From assembly GCA_015680685.1 (NCBI GenBank), contig MNCI01010471.1:188001-252000 (forward strand): DNA of 64,000 bases, given 5' to 3'. Positions 32,538 through 45,592 of the stretch are shown piece after piece. The first letter of the stretch is position 1, and each line of letters begins with the position of its first letter. A program made the translations under genes and the position numbers. Origin of the DNA: Gnetum montanum (Eukaryota > Streptophyta > Gnetopsida > Gnetales > Gnetaceae). The notes beneath the pieces are model-generated. The model did no database searches. It had not been told where the DNA came from and saw only the letters and a list, made by a program, of their open reading frames with translations.

Positions 32538-35110
32538 AAGTTGCTCTTCAAGCTAGACTAGAAAACTAACAAGATTAAGGTTAAGCCTTTCCACCACTTG
32601 TACGTCCCACTTGCACTTGTAAGTCTTGGTCCTACCACAAATCTAATATAGTAATAAAAGAAATGAGACATGATTATAGGAAGCATAACTTCTCATGCTC
32701 AGTTACAACAAGAAGTAGAATCAAAGACAAGGTTAGCACTGACTCAATAAGCAAGGTTCCAATGTTAATAGCGTTGTCATCAAGTTACACACTTTATGCA
32801 ACATACCACAATAGATGACCCAACTTAAGGTTCATTTAGGCATTACATAACAACATTTAGAATTTTAATAAACAAATGATCATCAATTTGGTAGGATTCA
32901 ATATTCTAACAAGACCTATCATTTGGCATAATCTATTTGTAGGACCCTAATAACCATCTTTTCCAGTCCTCTAGAAACATGGAATTGTACTTACATTAGC
33001 AACTAACAAGGATGTGACTCATAATGATGGGATGATTACAAGGCCTATTTACCTCCTCCTCTCATTAGACTAGGATGTGACCTTGTCACTTCTCATGATT
33101 CTAAAAATTGATGCATCTATTGCATATCATCTAATTTTCGTAGCACTATCACATCTACAAAAAATAGCATCGTCCAAGGTGATTGCCAAAACTTTCCATC
33201 ACTTGCAAAGCTAGAAAACATCAAACATTTGTGTGACTCACTTGTTTCAAGTTTTATTTTACAAGCAACACTAACGAATGTGGTTGGATGTACTCTTAGT
33301 CCTCTAGTATGTTTCCGCCATACAAAATCATTTAATCTTATAATAGAGTTTAAACAATGGCTTGGAATAAAAAAAAGGTATAGGTTTCAACTACTTTGCC
33401 CACGCAATGTAGCACTACATTTTCACATTGATGGCCATCCAATTCGTAGAATTGAATCACCATCTAGCTATGAGTTGGGTTATCTTTGGGTTCTAAACTA
33501 CACAATTTAAGGATTGGCTCAAACAACATTTTTGGACTACCCCTTGATATACCCCTAAGGTAGGGAACTAGGGATCATATGTGAGGTGGATACACACTTA
33601 CAAATCTTGTTTGCATCATTGAAAAGCTTTCAGTGTTATGCAACTCAACCTTCTTAGGTTCAATGACTTAGGATATTAAGCTGAAGTAAGCATATGTATA
33701 GGTAGGGTTGGATAGTAGTGCTTATCTCCACATCTAGGATAGGGTGTATGCAAAATAAATAAACAATGTAACCCATCCATTCAAGTTATAGGGATGAATA
33801 TATTATTTTTAGAATATTTAGTTAATGATCCCAAAAAAATACTGCATGCTTTACACAGTGCATACCAATTTAATGCATCATCCACCTATTTACTAATTGA
33901 GTTTAGGTGAATTGCTTATCCTAGGGCCCAAAGGGCTTCTAATCATAATTTATATGGGTTAATTTTATGGAAAGCAAATAAACATACATGATCACACATA
34001 TTTTCTTTCTTTTCTTTGCACAAAAAAAAAACCAATATAATTGCTGATAAATAAATGGGATTAGCTCATTGTAGCAAAAATAAATAAACAATATTTACTT
34101 TGCATGAAAGGAAAATCTAACTATGACAAAATGTACAAACATTCATGTAATGAAAGACTTACTCCAAAGATACTTCCAGGTTTCCAAGATGTCATCTTTC
34201 CATCATACAAATGAAAAAAGTAATTGTGCATCTCAAGTGTAATTTAAATGCCATATTAGAACTAGCTGACATCATCCAATAGAGAGTTACAATAGATGGG
34301 ATTTGTTTTTCATGGGACAAGTAGGCAATGTTTTCTTTCATTTTCAAGCATCCAAAATTGGGCAAACACAGTTTGAAAGTAAGGCTTGAATTTTTAGCAG
34401 TCATATCTATGTTTAGGGGAGATGGAGGGTCTGAAAACAAACCTAAAATTATAATCCACAGTTCATGAGAGTTGGGATTTAACAAGGTTTTAGCTTGTTT
34501 TGTTTTTGTTTTTTTCTCTATCAACCTAAGATATCTTTTAGGCTATGCAATATTTGTAATTGTGAGATAGAATCTTGGGAAGTAGATTACTAGCCATATA
34601 ATAATAATAATAACAGTCCCCTTTTTCTTTTTATTTATCAAGCTAAAACAGAGGAGATAATCTCTAAATTCCTTTGTTTAAAAGAAAACAAAACCAGAGG
34701 CAGATTCAATATGTGATGGTTGTCATTTCCATTTTTACCTTGTTAGTTACCATTTTACACATGTCGAGCTGGTCATAATGAGCACAAACATGCTATAACT
34801 ACTATGCTAGAAATTAATATTTTGATTGAATTGAGGAAAATATGGTCCCACCAAGTATCTTTTTAATTGTTTAACATTAAAATTTAAAAATCCAGAGCTT
34901 GAATTGAACAACTAATTGTAGATCTATACTCTAGGTGTAAAAATGAGTTAATCCACCAAATTTGAGTGTGATCTGACAACTTTGAATTTTGACATATTTT
35001 AATTAATTAAATATNTATCTAATGTATGATTGTTTACAAAGATCCAAAATGCTATAAAAATAGCCACTTTATAGTATAAAATTCAAAATAAGAGTTCTTA
35101 ATTAGAGCTA

Positions 35111-35387
35111 CACCACAAGGCTAAGATTAACCCCGAATGGTGGCCACGTCGTTTAAATTGAAGGGCTTCCAAGAAAAAATGGGGAAGGTTAACCTGGCAG
35201 CGAAATTTCAGGCAACGNTATGAAAATAAACCATGGATCCACATCACATTAATTTCCTAGAATTATTNNNNNNNNNNNNNNCACCACAAGGCTAAGATTA
35301 ACCCCGAATGGTGGCCACGTCGTTTAAATTGAAGGGCTTCCAAGAAAAAATGGGGAAGGTTAACCTGGCAGCGAAATTTCAGGCAAC
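35111..35387. other. Assembly gap with duplicated 106-bp flanks
   Basis: 35111-35216 and 35282-35387 are identical (starting caccacaaggctaagatta) and surround about 50 bases of other sequence plus 14 Ns (35268-35281) and an isolated N at 35218. This is the pattern of unresolved contig overlap. Confidence 0.8.
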
Positions 35388-36545
35388 ATACCGTTGCCAG
35401 ATTGGACAAAAAATCTGTCCACCAGAGCTTCCGCATGGGCCCAGAGATGGGGTAGAGAGGATCTGGGCACTTGTTGGCTTTGTGTGCATGGCACGGGCCC
35501 TTCGAAAAACAATTTTGCGTCAGCCGCTGGCTAAAAGTTTTATAATGGTGATTTAGGACAAGGAAACCACTTACACTTCAATCTAAGAGGAAACTAGTTG
35601 TGTATGGTAGTGATATTGAGGTTTCCTGAAAAAAGCTTCCAAGATATCTTTGAGCATAAACATCCTAATATCAGTGAGATATGCAAGATATACCAAAATG
35701 TAATAAAGAAGATCCAATGTTTTAGGGGTACGCAAGCCTCATGTTCAGGGTAATTTAGACCAAATAAAGAGGGGCGTTAAAGAAGCATTAACTAGTTTGT
35801 GACTTTCTAATTACTACCTCTTTGTATTCTACAGACCTAGTGAACCCCACTGGTTCACATTATTAATCCCTGGTCCCTACGATGTATCTCTATTTCTATT
35901 GCTTATCATCCTTTTCTATCATAATCGTTACCCATAATTGATAAACTCTTGACTTTTATCGAAGGCCTTTTTATTGTTTTCATTTTGCATCATGTGTACA
36001 TGCTCAGCAGGGGTCATCAATATTGTTATGCTTAATGTCTGTTTTATTCTCCTTACGTTTGACTTTGAAATATCTAGTTGGGTCAAATTTGACACTGCAT
36101 GAGCACTCTAGCCTGTGGACCAATCAAGCATATCAATAATGTCCTTTGGAGAGGTAAAATGGGTCTTTGATTTGGCTTGCTGATGTGAGAAATTTCCCTA
36201 AACGGTTGGGTTTACAAAAAAAGCTAGTGTAACTATATGTGCTTCTGCCTTATAGAAACTTGAAGGGTTATTATCCTTGAGATGTTTCTATTGATTTCTT
36301 CATAATAGATGTTTATATCGTGATCTTTGGTTGATTAATTTCTAGTTGTAATCCAAAATTGTTATTATTAATAACATTTTCTGTTTGCTTGTTCGAAAAA
36401 AATTCCATGAGAAAGGATGTGTGCATTGCAATGAATGGGAACCATAATGCTCCAGACTATGAAATAGTGTGTACAGCTCAGTAAGTTGGTTATTTGTTTG
36501 AAGTGCCAAGAATCACACTGATACATTATTTATTGCATTCTGCAG

Positions 36546-36746
36546 ATTGAAGATATCACTGAACTTAACCTTTCAGCTGTTTTAAAGAAATCAGACATGA
36601 AATCATTAAAGTGGAAAATTGAAGGTGAAGGGTTAAAGCTGGATCAACCGTGGCCTCAGAAAAGAAAACAAATCAATGAGGAAGAGTTTGTCATTGAATT
36701 GGCACCAATGGAGATTAAAACCCTTGAAGTTGAATTTGAAGTTTAA
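36546..36746 (+). CDS. Alpha-mannosidase last exon, with stop
   Basis: 66 codons and TAA (36744-36746). Begins IEDITELNLSAVLKKSDMKS, then LKWKIEGEG and ends with EFVIELAPMEIKTLEVEFEV. This is the conserved C-terminus of plant GH38 mannosidases (TE.(S/N)LSA..., W+VEGE, ELxPMEIRT). Acceptor tgcag at 36541-36545, phase 0. It rejoins the frame of exon f across 13.1 kb. Confidence 0.94.
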   Translation: MEDITELNLSAVLKKSDMKSLKWKIEGEGLKLDQPWPQKRKQINEEEFVIELAPMEIKTLEVEFEV

Positions 36747-36960
36747 AGACATACCTATATAAATGTTTTCGAAGGTTTCCTGAAACATATTACATAGTTA
36801 AACATCCATATTCAGTCTTCCATCATTTTAATATGCATGGTGTTTGCATAAATCACGGAAATCATTTTGGAGCAAGTTCACTCCTTTGAGACATTTCAAA
36901 GCTTAAGTTGTTTTTAATTAAGATTGGTTATTGTTCCTGTTCATTTTGCTTCTTAATGTC
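36747..36960 (+). other. Probable 3' UTR of the mannosidase gene
   Basis: AT-rich sequence after the stop. I see no clear AATAAA signal, so the end is a guess. Confidence 0.3.
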
Positions 36961-39900
36961 AAGGCTAGAAGATTTCATTATCAAAAGGACTCACGCAGTG
37001 ATTAAAACTTAATTCAAGGTTGAAGGCTTCAACGGTAGTTTTCATACATACCAATGCTTGATTGGAACAACAGGTATATATACTGTAGTTATCTGACCAT
37101 AATCTAAGTTTATTCATGCCTTTTTGAATTATCCTTTGGTGTTTGAACAGGTGGTTTAGTCCTTGTTGCGTAATTTATTCATGACTTTTCGCAAGTTGAT
37201 CCACCTTTTCTTGACACTCGCAAACTCAGTGAGCTACATTTGATAGATTTGTTTGGATAGATATTGTAGCTAACTTCAACGCTGGGCTGACAAACCATTC
37301 CTTACAAATGAATGAAAGTAGTGATAACCTGTTTATCAAGGATCCTGCTGTTTAGAAATATTCAATAAGTGGCTTTTATTATGCAGGCAAATGCACAAAA
37401 ACCAAGACGTATAATTGAGCTGTAAAATAGGCTAGTATGATTTAACTATTGTTGATGAGCTTGATGATTTGTATGATTTGATGCTGAATTGTTGATCTAT
37501 GTATGATTGTATAATTGTGATGGATTTGAGGATTATCAATATGTTGATGACTTGTATGTTGAATGACACCTTTGATGTATTTGTGATTGGTTAAATGACT
37601 ATGGTGCTTTGTTGATATTAAATCCAAGTTTTGTTAATGTGTTGATGAGTACTACTATGGATGCATGAACTAAGTATGTAATGGTTGCTATTTAGTATTT
37701 ATTGATAGAATGAAATAGAGGAGTGTTCTATTGTTTATGAGATTACTACTATGATTTGATTATTTATGTGTGCATAACCGATGTGGATCACAATTTCTTA
37801 AATCAGTTAGAACATTCCTTTGTAAAGTCTCTCTATGTGTGGGTATCTCATGTACATACTTCTTGTATGTTCATATAAGTTTGGCATCCATTATCTTTAG
37901 GCATTGCTATGCAAATACCAAGTATTGAGTAATCACATTTGAAAAGAAAAGAAAAAGGTGATAGCATATACAATCTATTGCTATTTATGGTTTTATCATG
38001 TGTAACAAAGGAAAAAAGAAAAAAAGAGGAACTTGGATTGAATTAGGTGTAATTGCATTATTGTCTTCAATGATCTTCTGAAGAAATAAAATTAATTAAA
38101 TCAAAAATTAAATCCCCTCTCAATAGTTGTAGAAAGGTTGCATGATAACCTTTTGATGCTTATAAGACAATGCAACACTAGTTACAACACCAAGTGCTTG
38201 AAGGAGAAGTTATTTCCTTGGTTTGATATTTTGATATTATGTTTTTCCTCTTGCTTAGGGAACTTTCATCCATTCCATGGAATTCAAGTGGAACAAGGGT
38301 TAGAGGGAGTTTGCTTTAAAAATAGAGAGATTAGATATGTATATTTTATCTTGGAAGGAATGGAACCAAAGTCCTTTAGGTTGCAAGAGATATTCTTTTA
38401 TTTTTTAATGGTGGCTTAGGGAAGTTTGAACCTAAGACTTTATTTTAGATGTGTGTGTGTTTTTTTAAATGCAATAGCAAAAAAAGAAAAAAAAAAAGAA
38501 AAGGGGTAACTCCCATAAAGATTTATTTACATTAAAGAAATTGAATTTGAAACTGCAACTAAAATTGAATTTGAAAACAAAGTCAATAAAAAAGGCTAGG
38601 AAGAAGGGGGAAAAGGAAGAGGAAGGAGAGGAAGAGAGAATAGAGGAGAGGAGATAGAAGATTTTAACAGCAACAACACTAGGAGCACGATTATAGCAAC
38701 ACACAAGTAAGCTAAGATAATACTATTACCAATAGCAATAGAGAAAAAGCGCGATTGCATAAGTTTAGTAATTAAACAGAAGAGATAGCACTTGATGGCT
38801 AGGAAAAAAGGGATGGTTCAGAAAGGCTTCAAAGACTCACAAGGTGTGTATAGTTCCTCTCTTGTTTCACTTATGCTTGAAGTATGTTTTGATCTTTAGA
38901 ATTCTTTCACCATATTGGGTGCGTAATAAATTTGTTTTTTAATTTCAAGTTTTTGGATTATTGGATCCTTGTTTTCTTAGATTGCTCCATCCGTCCTCTC
39001 ACTTTCAAGCCTAAATGACTTTGATGAGAGTTGTTTTCAGATGAACATGGGAACACTCATAAAGATTTAGGGCAATTTGGCATAAAAATTTGACAATAGG
39101 GACCAAGAATCCTTGATAGGAGGATTCAATAGAAAACAAGAGCATCCATGACTCATCTTGATTTTAAAAATCTTGAAGTGAATTTTTGAGTATTGGCAAT
39201 TTGGTGCTTTCTTAGGTTTAACCTTGAATTTCTTTTCATGGAATTGATCTTGAATTTATTTATTTTAATAGTTTATCAACTTGTGAAATTCCTAATCCTA
39301 CGTTAAGACCTCCTCAATTTTGGTTTAGATATCTTTCTATGATTTATTGAGAAGTGGAGCTAATAAACAAAAATATTATTTAAATGTTTTCTTGTAGCAA
39401 CAGATTTTTGTGATATGATTTTTTTGATTTACTAGTTGTAGATTCTTGGAAACTAGATGAATGTGATCTAAGAAGTTTTTCCTATCTTTTCAATTAAGAT
39501 GGAAGAGCTGTTTTGTGGCACAAATTGCCTAATTCGAATAGTCCCATTTTCCTTATCACTAAATGAGTAGCAAATTATTATATCAGAAATGATTTAACTC
39601 TTTGTTTAGCTTAGTATGATAGCAAATGAAGTTGGTATGTTTCCCTTTACAAAATAAACCTAAGTGGAAGAGTGGTTGCATAATTGGTTTTAGGATTGTT
39701 TAGATTTAGATTTCTAGAGGTGATGTAGTATGATTTTTACTTTGATACCTAATGCACATTTGCTTTGTACATGATCTTGGGTTGTGAATGATGTTGAAAG
39801 AAAAAGTAAGATGTTTTTATGTCATTGAATTGATTTAAAATTATTATTTCTTATGTTTTTTTATGGTCAAATGTTTTGTTTGGCAATTACCTAGTGAACT

Positions 39901-40369
39901 ATGCTTAGACATAGTTCTTTTATTGTCCAAGAAAATCAAAAATTGATTAGTAAAAAATAGAAGATATGTGCACTATATCAAGAAATACTTGCATAAGGTT
40001 TTTGCAATAGTTGTTTCCTTTTTTATAATCATTTTTCATTTTAGGATATCACTATCGCTTGGGACTAAAATTTGAATGTGGTGTTTTATTAAGTTCGATA
40101 ACATTGGTCTTTGATTTTTATTTCAATGCAAGAATATCAAAACCATTCATTTCATGAGAGAAACTTGTATCCTCTTATATCAAAAAACTTGAGATGCAAA
40201 CAAGGTGTTGGAAGAATTGGAATATACATTGCATAATAGATTTTCAGCTTTGTGTCATGTATATCTTGTATAGACAATTTCAAGTTTTTGTATCATTGTT
40301 ACAATGAAGGTAGTAACATGGTTACTATAGTTTTTCTACTATTGTAATTACTATGTTTTTGTAGTCATA
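36961..40369. other. Intergenic AT-rich sequence, no gene seen
   Basis: Low-complexity stretches include TGATG-rich sequence at 37445-37560, an A-rich tract at 38480-38505 and a 43-base all-purine run at 38598-38640. Short open frames do not resemble known proteins. Confidence 0.45.
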
Positions 40370-40379
40370 TTCTTCAAAG

Positions 40380-40795
40380 GACTGATTATGTTTTTGTAAT
40401 TACTATGTTTTTTTTCCAAGAACTTATGAAAGTTATTTTGGTTTGGTCCTCTAGAGCAATTTAGATCAAATTGTATTCACTATAACTATCTAGAAAGATA
40501 TAATATTTACATCCTATGATTGGGTCTAGAACCTGATCCAAAAATCGAAATTGAAAATGATCCTTGGAAGTGGCAACATTTAACAATATGAAATCAACAT
40601 ATATTTACTCTTTACCCTCTTTTCTTGGAACAAGGATGAATAGGTTGACCTACTCACTATCTATAATTGGGTAAATAAATCTTTCTTTCAAGAGCTTCTC
40701 AATCTCTCACTTCATAGTATCTTTCAAATTGAGATTTAATCTACATTGAGGCAAACACTTTGGTTTAACTAGTAGATTACTACTAGAGCTCTTCC
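40380..40795 (-). pseudogene. Ty3/Gypsy reverse transcriptase fragment
   Basis: On the minus strand: LLVKPKCLPQCRLNLNLKDT, EIEKLLKERFIYPIIDSE (RT fingers, I..LL..GFI.P..S), ILVPRKEGKE and IYVDFILLNVATSKDHF (the VDYR.LN.AT..D.F motif), then YIFLDSYSEYNLI-stop-IAL (FLDGYSGYNQI). The block is in one frame with a few stops. No LTRs were found, so this is an isolated relic. Confidence 0.8.
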
Positions 40796-41741
40796 TCCCT
40801 TAGTTAGGTGATTCGTTTCCTTTTTTGTGTGTGTTTTGAGTTGTCACTTTCACAATTACAACTAGAGTTTGTCAAAGTAATACCATGCTTACATAGCCTA
40901 GAACCATTTGGCTGATGCAGAGTCCAATGTTTACACAATGAATGAAGGTTATGATTTTTCTTCATTTCTACTGTTGATGCCTTAAACATTAAAATACCAA
41001 AAAACATTATAAAACATTATAACCATAAAAAATATTTACATAATTCTCATTTTCATAAGCTACAATGATTCACCATTAACCAAGGAGGTCATAATTATAA
41101 AACATAGTGTTAGGCCATCAAGGTTATAACTAAGAGCCATTTCATTTGCATTTTGTATGTGGTGTTGCACCTGTCCTCAAGAGGGATTGCAACATAAGCA
41201 TTGCATCTATTCCCAAAGAGGACTTGTAATGCATATATGTTTATCATTTGTTTCTTATAAATATAAAATCCATAAAAATTATAAAGCATAAAATTAGAAT
41301 TATTTTCTCTATCCCTCACCATGGAAACATAGGTTTTTCACTATATCATATGTATTATAATCTCCTTTATGTTTATTGAATGTAATGATATACATAAGTG
41401 TTTGTGGTAATTCACTCAACATTATCCTCGAAGCTTATGACTGGATCACATTATGATATGTATCATAAATCTTATTGGTCCAAAACTAGCAGGACCCTTA
41501 TCATTGATAGTATTTTGAAGGAGAACATTAGTGAATTGTTTGAAAATACTTGTACATTCTTGATTTTAACTTTTATTTAAATCAAGTATGTGTTTTAAGT
41601 ATTGTGTTTGTGTAGGCTATGAACATGAATAAGATGGTAGATAGTACCAAGAGCCCACACTTAGGAGGTATTAATGGAAATCCTTAATCATAATCAAAAT
41701 GCAATATCTACTTTAGAGACAAGTTTCACTATAGTGTCTAG
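40796..41741. other. Intergenic, no gene seen
   Basis: AT-rich, a few short open frames without family resemblance. It ends with the tatag copy (41742-41746) of the target-site duplication of the LTR element that follows. Confidence 0.4.
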
Positions 41742-42478
41742 TATAGTGATGAGTGGCAAGGCACCCCTACACTCAACCATACGAATACGAGCATTACACA
41801 CACGATTCGGTCGAACTCTGCAGATGGACTAGTTGTGGCATCTAGACAGTTAGCCTTAGGTCGCAGTTCGCTGTCTTCCCACGTGGACTAGTATTAGCTT
41901 TTTCACATATGGTTTAGTCTAGAGTGAGGTGCATGATGTGGTTTCTAATCTAACGCTACTCCTGAAGGCAATGGAAAGTAATATTAACTAATCTAAGAGA
42001 GAGAGGGTAAGAGAATCTAAACTAGTCTAAGTGCGATGAGCATTTGTTCCTTGATTATCCGTACACATCTTGGACTTCGTGCATGACTACCACTAGGATT
42101 ACCAAGCATAGATCCTAGGTATGCTACTCGATTACCAAGTAGTCACACTTAAAAGCTCGTAATCGAGTCGTAATCATTCCGCGTTTAACATGAGTTTAAT
42201 GGAGAGAGAGATTAACTAGGAAAGCAGTAAATAACAATTACAATTAAATAATTAATTAATTAAAATAGGTGAATGTTGCAATGATGAAGTAATCTTGATC
42301 TTTATTTCCGGTCATGTGCATGTACAAGTACCTCACACTCGAATAAGGATGACGTACAATTACAATCACCATAATGCAGGCATACACTGGAAAATAATTC
42401 TTACTCTAAGAAGGGAAAATTGCAAGAGTTTAGCTAAGGAACTAAACAATGACTCCTAAAACTCATTTTTCTACCTAT

Positions 42479-42487
42479 TATTTATAG
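42479..42487 (-). promoter_or_regulatory. LTR TATA box (left LTR)
   Basis: Reads CTATAAATA on the minus strand, just downstream of the palindrome array in the direction of transcription. The same arrangement occurs at 50406-50414 and 46075-46083. Confidence 0.7.
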
Positions 42488-42502
42488 ATGAGGAGACAAG
42501 CT

Positions 42503-42618
42503 ACGATATCGCGTATGCAATATCACGACTGGGCATGCGATATCGTGTATGCGATATCGCGACTGGGCACGCGATATCGCTTTTGGGCATGTGATATCGC
42601 GTACGCAATATTGTGGTT
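42503..42618. repeat. GCGATATCGC palindrome array in left LTR
   Basis: Six or so copies of the 10-bp perfect palindrome GCGATATCGC or one-base variants, in units such as GCGATATCGCGACTGGGCAT. The spacing is roughly 16-25 bp. It lies immediately upstream of the LTR TATA box. Confidence 0.8.
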
Positions 42619-42639
42619 GCCCTAAATAACGACTCATCA

Positions 42640-42652
42640 TACCCCCACGATT
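42640..42652 (-). other. Polypurine tract
   Basis: Minus strand AATCGTGGGGGTA directly precedes the TGATGAGTCG start of the 3' LTR: the plus-strand primer site of the element. Confidence 0.8.
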
Positions 42653-42803
42653 GAATGAAAACTTGTCCTTGAGTTACAGTGATTACACGATGGAAAGGTA
42701 TGGGATTATTAGATGGGAAAATGGGATTATGCCGTAGTGTGGAATGAAAACAAAACAAAGACACAACACATAGAATGTTTTACATCTACAAAAATTTTGG
42801 AAC

Positions 42804-45592
42804 TCATGTAGTTCTAGGTGGTGGTGGCTCGTCCATCGGTGCCTTCCCTTTGTCTTGCGCTCCAGGTTTTGAGGCTTGATGGCATTGAAGTATGGCCTGG
42901 AGCTTCTCCTCTTCAGTTTGAGGGTCTTGTGCCGTCCATGCTAATGTTCCAATGTTTGATGGAGTTGGCACTTCCCACGAACAGGGTGGTTGCAGAAACA
43001 TTTGATTGGCCTTGACATACCAAGCCATGAACACCCGTCGTTCCTCCTCATAGGCTCTGGCTTTATCCTTCTACTCTTGAAAATCTACTAGCCGTTGAGC
43101 CAAGTCTGCTGTAAAACCCTTTTGGCCTTGGTAGCTTGCCTTTACCACCTCAAGTTCAGAATTTGCAACTTCCAGTTTTTCCAACAACTTCTTATGTTCT
43201 GCAAATTCTGCTTTGTATTTGATGTGGGTGGTTACTACCTACTACTCGAGCTCTATCCTTGGATGCTTGCTGTTAACATGGAAAGGCTGGCATACCTTAG
43301 ATTTGCCAACTCCATGTATTCTGTCAAATCCTAAATCTACAGGTCCCAGCTCTTGACTTCTGTTTGGTTGGCAAAGGCATATGTGTCCAATATGGCTCGC
43401 TAGTCAGTGTGTTGAGCACTGATAGTGTTGATCTGGGCCTTGGCCATATGGATTTCCTTCTCAAGGGTTTGTTTATACATCCCCACCTAATCATAGAAGT
43501 GCTCCTTCAGCTTCTCATGTTGTTTAGCCTCATTTTTCCACGTGCTTATCTGAATAGCTGACTGTTGACGAATGGAGCATACCTCCTCCATCGAGAGGGT
43601 TTGATTCCCTCTGGCTAAACGGCTTACGTCCTGGTTGACCCGGATAAATTGTTCTTACAATTGATGGAAGTGTTCCTTGAGAACGTTCTTTTGCTTTTCC
43701 ACAGTGGTCAACCAAGGTTGTCAGCAGCTAGTTGTTTATTTTCTTCTTGTAAGGTGTTGAGTGCTTTAAGATGCGCATGAGTTTGCACTTGTGTTGAGGA
43801 GGCATCCCAAACAACCTTCTCTTTTTCATTAGCCACCCTTTTATTAACCGATATAAGCTTGGTTAGTTGCTCAGTTCTAAAATTATCCAGTTGGTCCGTG
43901 GGAACAAATTGCAGAGGGTCCTGCTGTGCTGCTTGTAAGGCCACGAGTTGCTTTTGTAGTTTCTGCACTTCAGCTTCAGCATGCTCGACCCTCACTTCTG
44001 TTAAGACTAGCTTCCCCTTTGTGGAAATGAGGTTTGACTGAATTGCTGTAACATCTTGAGGGATGTCAAACAGGGACATCATTACTTGCCCTGTTTGAAG
44101 AAATCGATCAAGCACATCCTCATGTTTTGCAGGAGTCATTGAGGTTTCGGCCAAATTTTTAGCACCCCGTGCTCCTATGAAATCTGCCGATGGCACAACA
44201 AGTATATTGAAGGATTCTTTGATGTGATCCACAATCACTTCTATAGCTCCTACAACATTCTGGTGTTGCATGATCACCACGGTGGCCCCTTCACCAGTTT
44301 CTAATTGCACCTGGAAAGATGTCGCGTTTCCTGAGATCTGTTGTGACCATCTACTTTCCCCTCCTCCTGTGTAAATAGATACTTCCCCCTTGCACAATCC
44401 AACGAAATAGTAGGTTGAATGGCATCATCGATGACGCGGAAGAGGTTTGCGTCATCACGGCTTCCCCAACTGACTATCTCAGCGATGGCCCTAAGATGGC
44501 TCATTGACGGTCTGTAGTCTTGTGGTGGCTGTTGATCTTGGCCTGTGTTGGGCCCTACTTCCTGTTGTTGGCTGGCACCCATGCTTGGAGGTTGGCTGGG
44601 TCTTGCAAGTTGAGTTGCAATTGGTCCAGCCATCTGTTCTTCTTCTTGTTCTGATCCCAACTCTTCGCCAGTGATTTTCCTTGGAGTTGGTGCCTTTAGC
44701 AATTTAGCATATGAAGAAATTTGGGCTTTGTGGAGGACATCATTGGTGTACCCCCAAATACTAGCATGTCAGCAAATCTTTTTGATAAGACAAGGGAAAG
44801 GTAGCACCATTTTCCCTATATTTTGTTCCTAGAATCACCTCAGGATCTTTGTTAAATATAGATGGGGTAGGTTAGCGTTAACCTTTTCCATCAGCATTAC
44901 ACATCCTCTAGCCACATACATTGATAGTCTTTTCAGGCCCTTTGTGGGGAAGAGGTGATATGTTCCAATTTTAAAGTAAATTCTCTCTTCCGTCGTCAAC
45001 TCACCAAATGTTTTATATTTTCCATAAGTCTTCTCCAACTAATCCCATCGCACATCAGGGTCTGAACAGGTGGATAACTGAGCAACTTTGGGCCTTGTAT
45101 TTAGAAGGTTTAACACTTCCAAAATGGCCTATGTGGAGAAATCAATTGTCACACCACAAATATTGACAATGGTGCCTTTCTCCCTATTGTGCCAAAATTG
45201 GTACATCTCTCCTAGGTACCAGGCACCGCTTTCAGAGAGGGTAGGCCATAATGGGGATCCTTTGAGGTGATTCCTAATGGCCTTAGGAGAAAACTTTGCA
45301 AAATATTCGAAGTTCAATTCCACAATCACCGCAATGAATGTGGACTTTTCATGGATGGCCTGAACACAATCTTGGGGTAACATGAGATGTTGTCCCCGTT
45401 CAGGCATAATAGTAGCTCCTCCTTCTGCCTACCTAGACTGTACGGTAGAAGGATTTTCTTGATGAATGCTGAATGATTGTTCCTCCTGTTCTGCATGTTG
45501 TTCGGAAGGATCTTATCTTCCACCTCTCCGAGATCGTTTGTTTCCACCTTGAGAAGGACCTTCATGTTGCCACATTTTAGGACCATTTGCAA
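42804..45592 (-). pseudogene. Second ORF of the 8.8-kb element, coiled-coil protein
   Basis: A decayed reading frame of about 900 codons. The open pieces at 45407-45129, 45038-44835 and 44702-44301 are in one frame; 45592-45326 and 44397-43708 are in others, so at least two frameshifts and several stops have accumulated. N-terminal part: FAKFSPKAIRNHLKGSPLWP and YLGEMYQFWHNREKGTIVN, globular and unrecognised. Middle: Gln/Pro-rich (ARPSQPPSMGASQQQEVGP). C-terminal half: long heptad-like coiled coil (VEHAEAEVQKLQKQLVALQA; LKALNTLQEENKQLAADN). The layout recalls the large coiled-coil accessory ORFs of plant Gypsy elements, but I cannot name the family. It contains no enzymatic motif. Confidence 0.6.

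Larger units (their letters stand above)
32396..36545 (+). other. Giant intron, 3' part, no gene
   Basis: AT-rich sequence without convincing coding regions. It holds a simple (taa)n stretch near 34601, two pairs of exact duplications and an N gap around 35 kb, and ends with tgcag at 36541-36545, the acceptor of the last mannosidase exon. Confidence 0.5.
41747..42639 (-). repeat. 3' LTR (left) of the 8.8-kb element
   Basis: 893 bp. + strand begins TGATGAGTGGCAAGG and ends AACGACTCATCA. U3 (right part on +) holds the GCGATATCGC array (about 42503-42618) and a TATA box. It is 55 bp longer than its partner, largely because of extra array units. Confidence 0.92.

Noticed and set aside
35308-35556. 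82-codon open frame beside the N gap
   Set aside because: No family resemblance, and it lies in a region with exact duplicated assembly flanks.
42503-42618. CRISPR-like array of palindromic repeats
   Set aside because: Units are 16-25 bp with no unique spacers, lie in LTR U3 next to a TATA box, and the genome is eukaryotic.
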